NCBI GenBank assembly: GCA_031291475.1
Contig: JARLIY010000103.1
Coordinates: 124,001-188,000 of the forward strand
Reading direction: 5' to 3'
DNA from: Xanthobacteraceae bacterium
GTDB lineage: Bacteria; Pseudomonadota; Alphaproteobacteria; Rhizobiales; Xanthobacteraceae
DNA: 64,000 bases
Below the pieces are notes generated by a model. It did not search any database and had not been told where the DNA came from. It worked only from the letters and a program-made list of their open reading frames with translations. The translations under genes and the position numbers were made by a program. Shown here in pieces: positions 1 to 8,177 of this stretch. Positions within the stretch are counted from its first letter, which is position 1; each line of letters starts with the position of its first letter.

Positions 1-168
1 GCCTTCATGGCGCAAAAGCGCTTCGACGCCACAAAAATCCACACCCACACCTTCGCGCTCGACGATTTGCCCACCGCGATCCGCTACGCCAAGGATCGGG
101 TCGACGATGCGATCAAGGTGGTGGTGAAAGCGCGCGGCGTGGCCGCGCAGCGGGTCGCCGCCGAGTGA
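1..168 (+). CDS. Zinc-type alcohol dehydrogenase, C-terminal end (partial)
   Basis: The window opens inside a reading frame that runs to TGA at 166-168 and gives the last 55 residues of a protein. The tail contains HTFALDDLPTAIRYA, the usual end of medium-chain Zn-dependent alcohol dehydrogenases, where the last helix carries a (L/D)D(L/I)xxAI pattern. The catalytic and NAD-binding parts lie outside the window, so substrate and metal content cannot be judged. It ends 6 bases before the stop of the convergent tusA-like gene. The family call rests on the tail alone. Confidence 0.65.
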   Translation, partial: AFMAQKRFDATKIHTHTFALDDLPTAIRYAKDRVDDAIKVVVKARGVAAQRVAAE

Positions 169-174
169 TGCAAT

Positions 175-399
175 TCAGCGCTTGCGGATACGGAACGTGA
201 TAACCCGCGCGTCCCGGCGCGTTTCTTCAAGCGTATCGCCGGTTTCCCGCAGCAGATTGGGAATATCGACGCCGGCGAGCGGATCGGTGCAAGCCACAGT
301 CAGAATGTCGCCGGCCGCGCTGGCGTCGAGCGCCTTGCGCGTGCGCAGCACCGGCAGCGGGCATTTGAGACCGCGCAGATCGAAGAGTTTTTCCGCCAT
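175..399 (-). CDS. tusA: TusA-family sulfur carrier protein
   Basis: This 74-residue protein starts MAEKLFDLRGLKCPLPVL. The CPxP motif with its sulfur-carrying cysteine (Cys14) and the preceding LDxRGLxCP pattern define the TusA/SirA/YedF fold. TusA proteins relay persulfide sulfur from cysteine desulfurases to tRNA thiolation, molybdenum cofactor or other sulfur acceptors. The frame is open further upstream, but the extra 61 residues are arginine-rich and overlap mobB, so the ATG at 399 is preferred. Its position beside mobB/mobA fits a role in sulfur supply for molybdoenzymes, which is an inference from context. Confidence 0.85.
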   Translation of the reverse strand: MAEKLFDLRGLKCPLPVLRTRKALDASAAGDILTVACTDPLAGVDIPNLLRETGDTLEETRRDARVITFRIRKR

Positions 400-438
400 G
401 GGCAAGGGTCGCAAAATCGGCAAACCCTCTCTATCATA

Positions 439-987
439 ATGACGATGAAACATTCCACGTCGATGCGCGTCATCGGGCTTGCCGGCTGGAGCGGGTCCGG
501 GAAAACGACGCTGATCACCAAGGTGATCCCGGTGCTGCTCGGGCGCGGCCTGAAGGTGGCGACGGTCAAGCATGCGCATCACGAGTTCGACATCGACCGG
601 CCGGGCAAGGATTCATGGCTGCACCGCGAAGCCGGGGCGAGCGAGGTCGCGGTGGTGTCGAGCCGGCGCTGGGCGGTCATCCACGAGCTGCGCGGCGAAG
701 CCGAACCGCCGCTTGCCGAGATTCTGGCCAAGCTCGGCCCCGCCGATCTGGTGATCGTCGAAGGCTTCAAGCGCTACGCCCATCCGAAACTCGAAATTTA
801 TCGCGCCGCAATCGGCAAGCCGCTCCTCTACCCCGAGGACGATTGCATCGTGGCGATCGCGACCGACTCGCCATTGCCGCAGGCGCAATTGCCGGTGCTC
901 CGGCTCGACGACATCGAAGGCATCGCCAATGTTCTCGAGGCCGAAGCGCGGCCGCGCGAGCAGATCAGGCCTGCGACCCAAGCGTAA
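439..987 (+). CDS. mobB: Molybdopterin-guanine dinucleotide biosynthesis protein MobB
   Basis: MobB is a P-loop GTP-binding accessory protein that helps MobA attach GMP to molybdopterin. The Walker A motif GWSGSGKTT is near residues 16-24. The conserved KHAHHxFDIDxPGKDS segment follows, then the VIVEGFK motif typical of MobB. The length of 182 residues is normal for single-domain MobB. Starts at 439, 445 or 463 are all ATG in frame; the first is given and no strong ribosome site separates them. It converges on mobA with a 13-base gap, an unusual tail-to-tail arrangement for the pair. Confidence 0.95.
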   Translation: MTMKHSTSMRVIGLAGWSGSGKTTLITKVIPVLLGRGLKVATVKHAHHEFDIDRPGKDSWLHREAGASEVAVVSSRRWAVIHELRGEAEPPLAEILAKLGPADLVIVEGFKRYAHPKLEIYRAAIGKPLLYPEDDCIVAIATDSPLPQAQLPVLRLDDIEGIANVLEAEARPREQIRPATQA

Positions 988-1000
988 CGATTTCAGCGTT

Positions 1001-1627
1001 TCACATATCCGGATGTTCCGCCGCCATGCGCTCGGCCGCGGCGGCCTGTTCGGGCGTATTGACGTTGAAGAACGGATCGACCGGCGCGGCCGGCCATTGG
1101 GCGATGCCGATCGGGTAGCGCGCCGTCCATTGGTCCACCTTGCGCACGCCTTCAACGGTGAGCGCGTGCCGCAGCTCTTCGCGCAGCGTGACCGGCCAGA
1201 GTGCGACGACCGGGTGGGTCCATTCTCCCGAACGCGCGCAGGCGAGTTGCGCGCCCGCGGCGGCGCGCGCCTGATGCAGCCGCGCCGCCAAATCGTGCGG
1301 CAGGAAAGGGCAGTCGCCCGGCACGCTCACGATCCATTCGATCTCGGGCGCGTGGCGCGCCGTCCAGTCGAGGCCGGCGAGAATACCGGCCAACGGGCCG
1401 GCATGATCGGGCACGCTGTCGGCAACGACCGGCAGCTTCAAATCGCCAAAGCGCGCCGGGTCGGCGTTGGCGCTGACAATGATTCCGCTGCACTGCGCAC
1501 GGAGCCGATCAAGCACGCGCTCGAGAATGCTGGCGCCGCCGATGCGGATGCGCGCCTTGTCGCCGCCGCCCATGCGGCGCGCGCGCCCGCCGGCAAGTAC
1601 CACGCCAAGGGTTTCAGGATGCGCCAC
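1001..1627 (-). CDS. mobA: Molybdenum cofactor guanylyltransferase MobA
   Basis: MobA transfers GMP from GTP to molybdopterin to make MGD, the cofactor of DMSO-reductase-family enzymes. The N-terminus carries the nucleotidyltransferase signature LAGGRARRMGGGDKA (residues 11-25). Further motifs are GPLAGILAGL and VPGDCPFLP, the metal-binding Asp region. The length of 208 residues is normal. CoxL-type hydroxylases such as the one at 35925-38339 normally use the cytosine form of the cofactor, so this gene serves other molybdoenzymes, not necessarily any in the window. Confidence 0.95.
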   Translation of the reverse strand: MAHPETLGVVLAGGRARRMGGGDKARIRIGGASILERVLDRLRAQCSGIIVSANADPARFGDLKLPVVADSVPDHAGPLAGILAGLDWTARHAPEIEWIVSVPGDCPFLPHDLAARLHQARAAAGAQLACARSGEWTHPVVALWPVTLREELRHALTVEGVRKVDQWTARYPIGIAQWPAAPVDPFFNVNTPEQAAAAERMAAEHPDM

Positions 1628-1932
1628 GAGCCGTCCGATTGCTTGGAAACGATCTAGCCTGCGTACTCATAAAGCACGTTCGCTGCTGCGTCCGTTTTTG
1701 CCCGCTCCCGCCATTATTATTTGCGGCTGTATTAAATCAATTTTGAACGAGGCGAAGCTCAATAAGACTAAAATTACGGCAGTAGCCATTTTGCCGCCGG
1801 GGGGTGAGCCCAATGATCCTGGTGAACAATTTTGACCAGATGGCCATTGCCGAGGCAGTGCATGCAGGTACCGCATGAAAGTGATAGCATCGAATGTAGA
1901 GTGCATCTGCGGACACGTGATGAGGTGACGTA
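1628..1932. other. Intergenic region, AT-richer than surroundings
   Basis: These 305 bases between mobA and the FkbM-type gene contain no convincing gene. The stretch 1700-1800 is clearly richer in A and T than the flanks and holds runs such as TTATTATTT. It could carry promoters for the two divergently read genes, but I cannot pick out a clear -35/-10 pair. Confidence 0.5.
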
Positions 1933-2751
1933 GTGGTCGAACTGAACGTTGGACTTCCCAATGGCACGGTATGCCATCTGACATCCGAATCGATGAGGCC
2001 GCTCGCAAAATATTTGAGGTGGGAAATCTTCAAGCGGGGCCGTTATGCTCGTGCAGGTTTTGAGCTGCGGCCTAGCGACACCGTGGTGGACATCGGCGGC
2101 AATATCGGCGTGTTCGTCCTCTGGGCGGCTCCGCAAGTTCCGCTAGGCTGGATCGTCAGCGTGGAACCCAATCCCGTGTCACTCGGGTGCCTGCAGCTGA
2201 ACATCGAACGAAACGGTCTCGGCAACGTGACGGCGATGCAGGCGGCCGCCGGGAGCGATGGCGGAACCATGGAGCTGATCTGCCATCCCGGTTGGGAAAT
2301 GATCGCCCATGACGCCAAGGTTTCGGCGCCGTGGTTCTACAAGCACGGCGGACCGGCGCGGTTGGTCCGATGGATCATTGCCGGATTGACCAACCGGCAC
2401 ACTACCGCCGAGTCCGCACAGCGCATCGTCACGCCGCTGATGTCGCTCGAACACATCATGGACGACCACGGGATCGAGGTCGTGAATTATCTCAAGCTCG
2501 ATTGCGAAGGCAGCGAATTTGAAGTTCTGAGAAATATCAGCGGCGCCTGTTGGTCTCGCATCGAGCGCGCTGCGATCGAGTATCATGAATTCGGACGCGA
2601 TCGCCGGGTTGCCGAGCTGGTTACGATCCTCGAAGGTAACGGCTTCGAGGTTGAAGTGCATCAGTCGCTTGTCGAAAAGCTCGGTCGCCCGTTCGGAGCG
2701 AGTATCGGTGAGATCTGGGCTTGGAAACCGGCCACCGCTACCCGCCACTAA
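1933..2751 (+). CDS. FkbM-family SAM-dependent methyltransferase
   Basis: This 272-residue protein has the class I SAM-binding motif TVVDIGGNIGVF (about residues 51-62). The acidic motif II is VEPNP, and the later NYLKLDCEGSEFEVL is the FkbM signature. FkbM proteins O-methylate sugars or polyketide hydroxyls; the substrate here is unknown. The start is GTG at 1933, preceded by GAGGTGA at a good ribosome-site distance. It ends 9 bases from the convergent binding-protein gene. No glycosyltransferases or polysaccharide genes lie nearby, so context does not narrow the substrate. Confidence 0.85.
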   Translation: MVELNVGLPNGTVCHLTSESMRPLAKYLRWEIFKRGRYARAGFELRPSDTVVDIGGNIGVFVLWAAPQVPLGWIVSVEPNPVSLGCLQLNIERNGLGNVTAMQAAAGSDGGTMELICHPGWEMIAHDAKVSAPWFYKHGGPARLVRWIIAGLTNRHTTAESAQRIVTPLMSLEHIMDDHGIEVVNYLKLDCEGSEFEVLRNISGACWSRIERAAIEYHEFGRDRRVAELVTILEGNGFEVEVHQSLVEKLGRPFGASIGEIWAWKPATATRH

Positions 2752-2760
2752 AACCGTATC

Positions 2761-3792
2761 CTAATCGCCGCCCGCCAGCACGCGCCCAATCTGTGCCGCC
2801 GTCGGGGTCACGTGATAAAACACCGTGTAGAAGTGGCGCGCCAGCGCGTTGATGTCTTCCGGGAAGCGGTCGGGATAGAAAATCTTCGCGAGCCACCACA
2901 GCCCGATCAGCCGATTGACCGCCGGCGGATAATCGATCCAGCCGAACGGCAGCCGCGGCGCCAAATAGATACGGCCCTTCTCGACCGCGGCGATCGCCGC
3001 CCATGCCGGATCGCTGCGCACGAGCTTGGTGAATTCCCGGTCGCCGGCGATGATGATCTCGGGGTTCCAGGCGGTCACCTGCTCGAGCGTGGCAACGCCG
3101 TGGGCGCCGTGCAGCTCGGCCGCCGCGTTGCGCGCGCCGATAAACTCGATCGGCTCGCTGATCATCGAGCCGCCGAAGCCAGTTTGCAGGCCGCTCTTGT
3201 CGCGGGCGTAATAGACCAGGGGGCGCGCGTCGCTCGGCACTTCCGCGCTGCGTTGCGTGATCGTCGCGATCGTGGTTTCGGCGTAGCGCGCCAGCGTTTC
3301 GGCCTGTTCACTGCGGCCGATGAGGTGGCCGATCGCGCGGTAGGTCGCGCCGATGCGGTCGAGGTGTCCGTCGAGCAGCACGTAGGGAATGCTGCTCTGC
3401 TGCTGCACGCGTTCGGCGAGCGATGAATACGCTTCGCCGGTATTGCTGACGTCGAGGATGAGATCGGGCTTGAGCGCAGCGAGCGCGTCGAGATTGATGG
3501 TGTCGCCGCCGCGGCCGGTGAGCCGTGGAATTTTCGGCAGCGCGGCGCTTTCGGGCAGGAGGAATTCGCGGTCCGCCTGTCCGATCGGTTCCAGCCAGCC
3601 CATGAGCAGGTCGGGTGCGAGCGTATAAAGTTCGACCGCGGCCGGCGGCCCGGCCGGATAGATCCGCATCAGGCGGTCCGACGCCATCACCGTGCGGCCG
3701 GTGGCGTCGGTGATGCTGGCGGCGAAACCATCGCGCGGCGCAACGAGCGCCACCGCGAGGCCGCCGACAAAGGCGCGGCGATCGATCTTCAT
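2761..3792 (-). CDS. Tat-exported periplasmic binding protein of iron-siderophore/cobalamin type
   Basis: The protein has 343 residues with an N-terminal twin-arginine signal (DRRAFVGG followed by a hydrophobic stretch ending near AASIT). The body has the two-lobed helical-backbone layout of FecB/BtuF/FhuD proteins: a D-x-x-GR-T-V strand near residue 28, NLDALAALKPDLI near residues 99-111, and a second lobe with WNPEIIIAGDREF. Such proteins deliver Fe-siderophores, haem or cobalamin to an ABC importer. No FecCD permease or ATPase is adjacent, so it is either an orphan or uses a distant transporter. It reads in the same direction as the AhpD-like gene 9 bases upstream, suggesting co-transcription. 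Confidence 0.85.
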   Translation of the reverse strand: MKIDRRAFVGGLAVALVAPRDGFAASITDATGRTVMASDRLMRIYPAGPPAAVELYTLAPDLLMGWLEPIGQADREFLLPESAALPKIPRLTGRGGDTINLDALAALKPDLILDVSNTGEAYSSLAERVQQQSSIPYVLLDGHLDRIGATYRAIGHLIGRSEQAETLARYAETTIATITQRSAEVPSDARPLVYYARDKSGLQTGFGGSMISEPIEFIGARNAAAELHGAHGVATLEQVTAWNPEIIIAGDREFTKLVRSDPAWAAIAAVEKGRIYLAPRLPFGWIDYPPAVNRLIGLWWLAKIFYPDRFPEDINALARHFYTVFYHVTPTAAQIGRVLAGGD

Positions 3793-3801
3793 CTGTGCAT
3801 C

Positions 3802-4374
3802 TCACTCCGCCTCGGATTCCGGCACCGGGACATCAAACCCATTCAGCGTGACCGAGACGAGGCAATAAAGTCCGACCAGATAGATCAATTCGGCGGCTCC
3901 GTGCCGGCCGAATGCCGCCGCAGCCTGCCGATAGTTCAACTCCGGCAAAGTGCCGTGGTGGAGCAACGCCGAGGCCACATCGTAGGCGATCATTTCTTCG
4001 CGGGTAAGATCGCCGGGACGCTGGCCGGCGACGATGGTCGCGAGCTTGTCGTCGGACAAACCGCGCCGTTCCGCGGCGATGACGTGGGCGTAAAGCTCGT
4101 AGGCGGAGTGAAACGTCGTTCCGGTCACCAGGATCGCCACCTCGCGCACCGTGCGCGGCAACGAGGGCGATACCGAAAGCGCCAAGGTCAGGTCCCAAAT
4201 CGGCTTGCCGAATTTCGGCTCGTGCAGCCATGGATTCCACGGCCCCAGCAGCGCCCCGTTTTCGGCGATCGTCTTGAAGCCCTGGAAGTTCTTTTCGATG
4301 CCCGCGCGCATGTCGTCGTATACGGGCCGTTGTTCCGGGGTGAGGTCGGCCGGAGCGATCAAAGGCAGGCGCAT
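3802..4374 (-). CDS. Carboxymuconolactone decarboxylase (AhpD-like) family protein
   Basis: The protein starts MRLPLIAPADLTPEQRPVYD at 4374 and has 190 residues. The motif EVAILVTGTTFHSAYELYAHVIAAERRGLSD matches the CMD/AhpD helix pair. The usual CxxC of alkylhydroperoxidases is absent: FHSAYELYAH carries no cysteines. It therefore more likely belongs to the decarboxylase-like branch than to the peroxidase branch. The frame is open upstream through the tRNA-Ser gene, but that extension is not coding. It is 9 bases from the downstream binding-protein gene. The substrate cannot be told from sequence. Confidence 0.85.
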   Translation of the reverse strand: MRLPLIAPADLTPEQRPVYDDMRAGIEKNFQGFKTIAENGALLGPWNPWLHEPKFGKPIWDLTLALSVSPSLPRTVREVAILVTGTTFHSAYELYAHVIAAERRGLSDDKLATIVAGQRPGDLTREEMIAYDVASALLHHGTLPELNYRQAAAAFGRHGAAELIYLVGLYCLVSVTLNGFDVPVPESEAE

Positions 4375-4507
4375 GCAATGTCTCCCTGGAGGAATCCGCC
4401 GCTTTAGACAGGTGTGGCCTGTAATGCGCCGCGCAATAGGCAAAAGAGCAAACGTGGCGCGCGGGTTGTCACTCGAAGCCACCTCGCTATATTGCGCTCC
4501 CGTGCCC

Positions 4508-4597
4508 GGAGGGATGGCCGAGTGGCTGAAGGCGCACGCTTGGAAAGCGTGTATACGGGAAACCGTATCGTGGGTTCGAATCCCACTCCCTCCGCCA
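4508..4597 (+). tRNA. tRNA-Ser (anticodon GGA), with encoded CCA
   Basis: This is a class II tRNA of 90 bases. Acceptor GGAGGGA (4508-4514) pairs perfectly with TCCCTCC (4587-4593), followed by discriminator G and encoded CCA (4595-4597). The D arm has GGCCGAGTGGC, the anticodon loop reads CTTGGAAAG with anticodon GGA, and a long variable arm pairs TACGG with CCGTA. The T arm has GGGTTCGAATCCC. Its 3' end is duplicated further along the window (see the att-like repeats), so it appears to be the insertion target for the accessory DNA to its right. Confidence 0.98.
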
Positions 4598-4621
4598 CAG
4601 GCCTTGTTCGCCTTTGTTCGC
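4585..4621 (+). repeat. att-like repeat copy A (tRNA-Ser 3' end and following bases)
   Basis: The last 13 bases of tRNA-Ser plus the next 24 (ACTCCCTCCGCCA followed by CAGGCCTTGTTCGCCTTTGTTCGC, described as two pieces) recur without mismatch at 24335-24371. Shorter or degenerate versions occur near 14920, 30909 and 38764. This is the structure expected of an integration core at a tRNA 3' end, with the intact tRNA as one boundary. Confidence 0.75.
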
Positions 4622-4850
4622 CTTAGAGCGAACTTGGCAAGATAGGGCCGCATCTCGTCGTAGATCGGCGCGGCGCCGAGATCGAAGCGCTCATAGAGCG
4701 AGCGATGCATGATAGCGTTCTTGCTTGGCAGCTTCCGGTTCTGCTTGCTCCATGTCAGGCCGAACAAGGTCGTCAGGATGCCTCAGAGCGCTCTGGCTTG
4801 CTGTCCAGCGGAAACTCGGGACTGTTTGAGATCAAGTTTCCTGCGAATGG
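4622..4850. other. Junction between tRNA and Rut-like module; unrecognised minus-strand frame
   Basis: No intact gene is present. On the minus strand an open frame from about 4767 down to the tRNA encodes a segment with ERFDLGAAPIYDEMRPYLAK that looks protein-like. I cannot assign it to a family, and it runs without a stop into the tRNA. It may be a gene remnant fused to the integration core. Confidence 0.3.
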
Positions 4851-5951
4851 TCAGGCCCCGCCGAGACGGCAGGAGACGCCATACTCCGACATGCGGACCA
4901 ACGTTTTCTTCGCGACAGCTTCCAGATCGTTCACGTAGTCCGGCACAATCAGGATAATCCCATCGAGTTCGTAGTCTATGACGACTTGGGCGATACGTTT
5001 GGCGAGCGAAGCGTATGACCCCACGAACGCTCCCGGCGCAACGGCGCTACGCTTTTCCCTGCCCGCGGCGAGACGCAGCGATGTCGGGCTGACATCTTTA
5101 ATGTTGGGGTTCAGGTTGTATCCCAACGCGATATCATCCAGACATTCGATATCTACGCCTTCGTCGAAGTGATCCTTCCGGTCCTTTGCGTCTTTGTCGG
5201 TCTCGCCGGCGATCAGCGTGACAAGCCCGTAGACCTTTAGGTCTGCCTTGCCCATCGATCGAGCCGTCTGCTTGGCACGTATCGCGTCTGCCTTGTACTT
5301 TGGATCGTCGCTGCCTGAGAGGAACGCGATGTCGCAGTTCTGGACGGCGAATTTGAAGCCCCTCTCCGAGGCACCTGCATTCGCGAGGGGGGGCAAGTGT
5401 GATGGTTTCGGCCCCATCGTGGCTTCCGTCAATTCATAGAACCGGCCCTTGTGCGAAACGATGTCTTCTGTCCAAAGCCGCTTGACGACTTGTATCCACT
5501 CGTCCGCCAGATCGTAGCGTTCGTTATGGTCGAGCCCGTCACGCCAAAGTCCGACATGCGAAAGATCAAGGTAGCTGGAGCCGGTGACTAAATTCAGTCC
5601 GACACGACCCGGACCGATCTGATCCAGGGTCGTCATGATCTTCGCAACGACGGCGGGCGGGTAGATGGTCATGTGGACCGTGCCAAACACCGATATTCTA
5701 TCGGTCGCCTGAAGCAATGCCGCCGTGGTCGTCAAGGATTCCAGTGAACGCATCCAGTGTTCCGAGGGGCCTTTGCGTCCGCGCCAGATGCTAGGGCTGA
5801 GCACGAAGTCGAAACCCAACCCCTCTGCTCCTTTGGTCACCTCAAGCACACGCTGGAACGAGCCGTCCTCCACCGCCGGCGAGTTTATCGAATGAATCCA
5901 CCCGTGATTGCCGACCGGGATGAAGACGCCAGTATCGATCACTTTCGTCAT
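4851..5951 (-). CDS. RutA-like luciferase-family flavin monooxygenase
   Basis: This 366-residue LLM-class flavin-dependent oxidoreductase begins MTKVIDTGVFIPVGNHGWI. That opening, the later VGLNLVTGSSYLDLSHVGLW and the near-terminal GAFVGSYASLAKRI all resemble E. coli RutA, the FMN pyrimidine oxygenase that opens the uracil ring. It is less like SsuD or SfnG. Two-component enzymes of this kind need a flavin reductase; none (RutF-like) lies nearby. The ATG at 5951 is chosen over one 14 codons upstream because homology begins there. The RutC-like gene lies 70 bases upstream on the same strand. The true substrate may be a pyrimidine-like or other cyclic amide (inference). Confidence 0.8.
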   Translation of the reverse strand: MTKVIDTGVFIPVGNHGWIHSINSPAVEDGSFQRVLEVTKGAEGLGFDFVLSPSIWRGRKGPSEHWMRSLESLTTTAALLQATDRISVFGTVHMTIYPPAVVAKIMTTLDQIGPGRVGLNLVTGSSYLDLSHVGLWRDGLDHNERYDLADEWIQVVKRLWTEDIVSHKGRFYELTEATMGPKPSHLPPLANAGASERGFKFAVQNCDIAFLSGSDDPKYKADAIRAKQTARSMGKADLKVYGLVTLIAGETDKDAKDRKDHFDEGVDIECLDDIALGYNLNPNIKDVSPTSLRLAAGREKRSAVAPGAFVGSYASLAKRIAQVVIDYELDGIILIVPDYVNDLEAVAKKTLVRMSEYGVSCRLGGA

Positions 5952-6021
5952 GTCTTTGAAGCTCTGCAACTGGATGATTAGTAAAGCGCGCACGCAACTC
6001 CGCTTTGGGATCGTTCAGGGT

Positions 6022-6468
6022 TTATTTCTTGGCATTGGGAATCACTGCGCTCGGATTGATGACTACATTGGGCGCATAGGCAATGGCATCGATCTCAATC
6101 AAGAGTTCGGGAAGAATCAGCGCGGCGACTTTCACTCCGGTGCTCGCGGGACGATGTGTTCCGAAGAACTCCCGTCTTACGTCCCAGTACTTGTTTATCT
6201 GCTCCATATCGTCGAACGACACCGTGAAGTAGTTGGTCAGGCGAATGACAGAGGTGAGATCGCAGCTGGCAAGACTGAGGACCCTGCGCATAATAGTAAA
6301 GACTTGCCTGGCTTGAGCCTGAATATCGCCTGCACCAACGACTTTTCTGTTTTCGTCTAGCGCGACAATACCGGTGAGCCAAAGGAAATCGCCGGCTTTT
6401 ACCATATGGCACATCGGTGAATCTTCTCTCCAGCGAATGTCGTCTTTGAAAAACAGGGGATCGTTCAT
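6022..6468 (-). CDS. RutC-like member of the RidA/YjgF family
   Basis: The protein has 148 residues starting MNDPLFFKDDIRWRED, with a GAAAGGA ribosome site 8 bases before the ATG. The fold markers are AGDFLWLTGIVALDENRKVV, QARQVFTIMRRVL and the closing LLIEIDAIAYAP. At the position of the imine-deaminase arginine of true RidA (usually VARLPK near the end) it has VAALILP, so that arginine is missing. From memory, E. coli RutC also lacks it, which together with the adjacent RutA-like gene favours a RutC-type role in processing the ring-opened product. It is transcribed away from the deacetylase operon and towards the rutA-like gene. Confidence 0.8.
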   Translation of the reverse strand: MNDPLFFKDDIRWREDSPMCHMVKAGDFLWLTGIVALDENRKVVGAGDIQAQARQVFTIMRRVLSLASCDLTSVIRLTNYFTVSFDDMEQINKYWDVRREFFGTHRPASTGVKVAALILPELLIEIDAIAYAPNVVINPSAVIPNAKK

Positions 6469-6867
6469 GTAGACTATCCTTTCACTGGTATTTGAGAGCG
6501 CGCACTTTCCGCGACGCACATGGTGGAGAGCCGCTTCCATCGAGACCTGCAAGATTCATGCATCATCTTGTGTGACAGTCATTCGACGGGCCGGACCGTA
6601 GCGACAACCGTTCCCAAAAGGAAAGTCTCGCACCGGATAACGCGGGGCTGTGAAATAAGTGCGGGGACAGTCGCCTTGTCCGGCAGCTGGACTGATACGG
6701 CGGCCGATCACTCGCAGCGCCCCGATGCCTTGTCTCTCAAACGGTGTTCAGTGCATCTCATTGGAAGAGCGGCCGCACCACGCCCAGTAGATGGTAGCGC
6801 AATTAGTCCTTGGCGGCAGCTTATATTATCGACTAGGCTTGCCTGTAACGCAGGATACGGTCAGTCA
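6469..6867. promoter_or_regulatory. Divergent intergenic region between the RutC/RutA-like pair and the deacetylase-transport operon
   Basis: These 399 bases separate two outward-reading operons and must hold both promoters. No gene is recognisable, although the plus-strand frame stays open upstream of 6868. An AT-rich patch with TATATTATC around 6820-6830 is a plausible -10 region for the rightward genes. No clear operator palindrome was found and no regulator gene sits beside it. Confidence 0.5.
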
Positions 6868-7725
6868 ATGTCAAAGCGGCCCCGCTTCCCGCGCCAGTGG
6901 TCTTGGCCGGACAATGGGAAAATTGCGTTCAGCGTCGGCATTCCGTTCGAAGCATTCGAGAAGCAAAGCCAGGTCAATTTTGTTGCCGCCAAGGGCGTTT
7001 TGGATCGGTTCTCGCTGTCCTATGGCGACTATGGCTGGAAAGCAGGAATCTGGCGCCTTTTGAATCTCCTCGACGAGTACGGCCTCAAAGCTTCGGTTTC
7101 CGCCAACGGCCTCGCTGCCGAGCGCCATCCGGACATCATTAGAATGCTGGCGCAGGACGGCCACGAAGTGAATGGCCACGGCTGGGCGAACGATGTTTAC
7201 GCAAAGGATGCTTCGCCCGAGCTGGAACGCGCAGAGATTGCACGCTGTACCAAAATGCTCACCGAAGCGACCGGCGGCGTGCGGCCGGTGGGATGGACAA
7301 GTCCGGGATCGAGCGGATCGGACTTCACGATCGAATTTCTTGCCGAGCAGGGATACATTTGGCTCGGCGACGACGCGAGCGATGATTTGCCGTTCGTCCA
7401 ACAAACCAAAAGCGGTCCGTTCGTCATTCTCCCAAGAACCAATATAAGCACCAACGACATCTCGGCGTGGATATTCCCGGCCAATCCGCCGAGCGTCTTT
7501 TTTGAAAACTTCACTGAGACGTTCGATCAGCTCTATCGCGAAGGCAACGAGGGCGCACCGAAGTGGCTCAGCATGACTTTGCATGCTCATATGGCGGGAC
7601 GGCCGACCTTCGCTTCGACGGTTCGCCGTTGCCTCGGCTACGTCAAGAAGCACGACGGCGTGTTTTACACACGCAATCGCGATATAGCCGAGTGGACGCT
7701 TAAAAACCAAAAAGCTACGGCGTAA
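6868..7725 (+). CDS. PuuE-like polysaccharide-deacetylase-fold (NodB-type) amidase
   Basis: This 285-residue protein resembles the PuuE/allantoinase branch of the carbohydrate esterase 4 fold. It has GIPFEAFEKQ near residue 24, an ASVSANGLAAERHPDIIRML strand-helix, VNGHGWANDVYAKD with the fold histidine (His104), VGWTSPGSSGSD, and a C-terminal LHAHMAGRPTFASTVRRCLGY matching the LHxxxxGRPxR segment of PuuE. PuuE-type proteins hydrolyse cyclic amides rather than acetyl sugars. Here it could open or trim the product of the RutA-like enzyme, in place of RutB (inference). The ATG at 6868 is used; the 116 residues upstream in frame look non-coding. The broken SDR follows after 2 bases. Confidence 0.75.
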   Translation: MSKRPRFPRQWSWPDNGKIAFSVGIPFEAFEKQSQVNFVAAKGVLDRFSLSYGDYGWKAGIWRLLNLLDEYGLKASVSANGLAAERHPDIIRMLAQDGHEVNGHGWANDVYAKDASPELERAEIARCTKMLTEATGGVRPVGWTSPGSSGSDFTIEFLAEQGYIWLGDDASDDLPFVQQTKSGPFVILPRTNISTNDISAWIFPANPPSVFFENFTETFDQLYREGNEGAPKWLSMTLHAHMAGRPTFASTVRRCLGYVKKHDGVFYTRNRDIAEWTLKNQKATA

Positions 7726-7727
7726 GA

Positions 7728-8138
7728 ATGGCATTGGACGGTCAGTTGGCGTTGGTGACCGGCGGTGCGGCCGGCATCGGCGCGGCAATTACACGGCCTC
7801 TTGCCGAGGACGGCGCTGATGTTGCCGTCGTCGATATCTCCTCCACCGCCGACGAGGCTATTGAAAAACTCTCGGTGCGGCCGGGTCAGCGCGTCAAGTC
7901 ATGGCACTGCGACGTGAGCAAGCCTGCGGAGGTGTCCTCGACCTATGACACCATTCGCCGCGAACTTGGCGATCCGACAATCTTGATTAATAATGTCGAC
8001 GGCAGCGGGCACTGCAAGTATGTGCACAATTGGTCGACGGGCGATCTCCTGATCTGGGGTAATTTGTTGCTGCAGCACGCGCGTTTGCCATTCGATTCGA
8101 ATGAACCGCACACCCTGCGTCGGACGCCGATCATTTGA
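7728..8138 (+). pseudogene. Short-chain dehydrogenase, truncated
   Basis: The first 85 or so residues are a normal SDR start: ALVTGGAAGIGAAI carries the TGxxxGIG nucleotide motif at residues 11-17, VVDISS follows beta-2, and HCDVSKPAEV is the usual adenine-ring segment. After DPTILINN the sequence loses all similarity, with VDG replacing the NAG motif. It stops at 136 residues with no catalytic Ser or YxxxK, where an intact SDR would have about 250. It is probably a deletion remnant inside the operon rather than a working enzyme. Transcription probably continues into livH. Confidence 0.75.
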
Positions 8139-8177
8139 CATCAGGCGTTGCGGACGCGAGCAAGCTTCGAAAATCGC

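Noticed and set aside
1737-2136. Minus-strand frames overlapping the start of the FkbM-type gene
   Set aside because: They overlap a gene with clear motifs and have no recognisable domain.
4404-4767. Open frames antisense to and across tRNA-Ser, including one extending the AhpD-like gene to 321 residues
   Set aside because: The translations are read from the tRNA itself (a typical misannotation), and the AhpD-like homology starts only at 4374.
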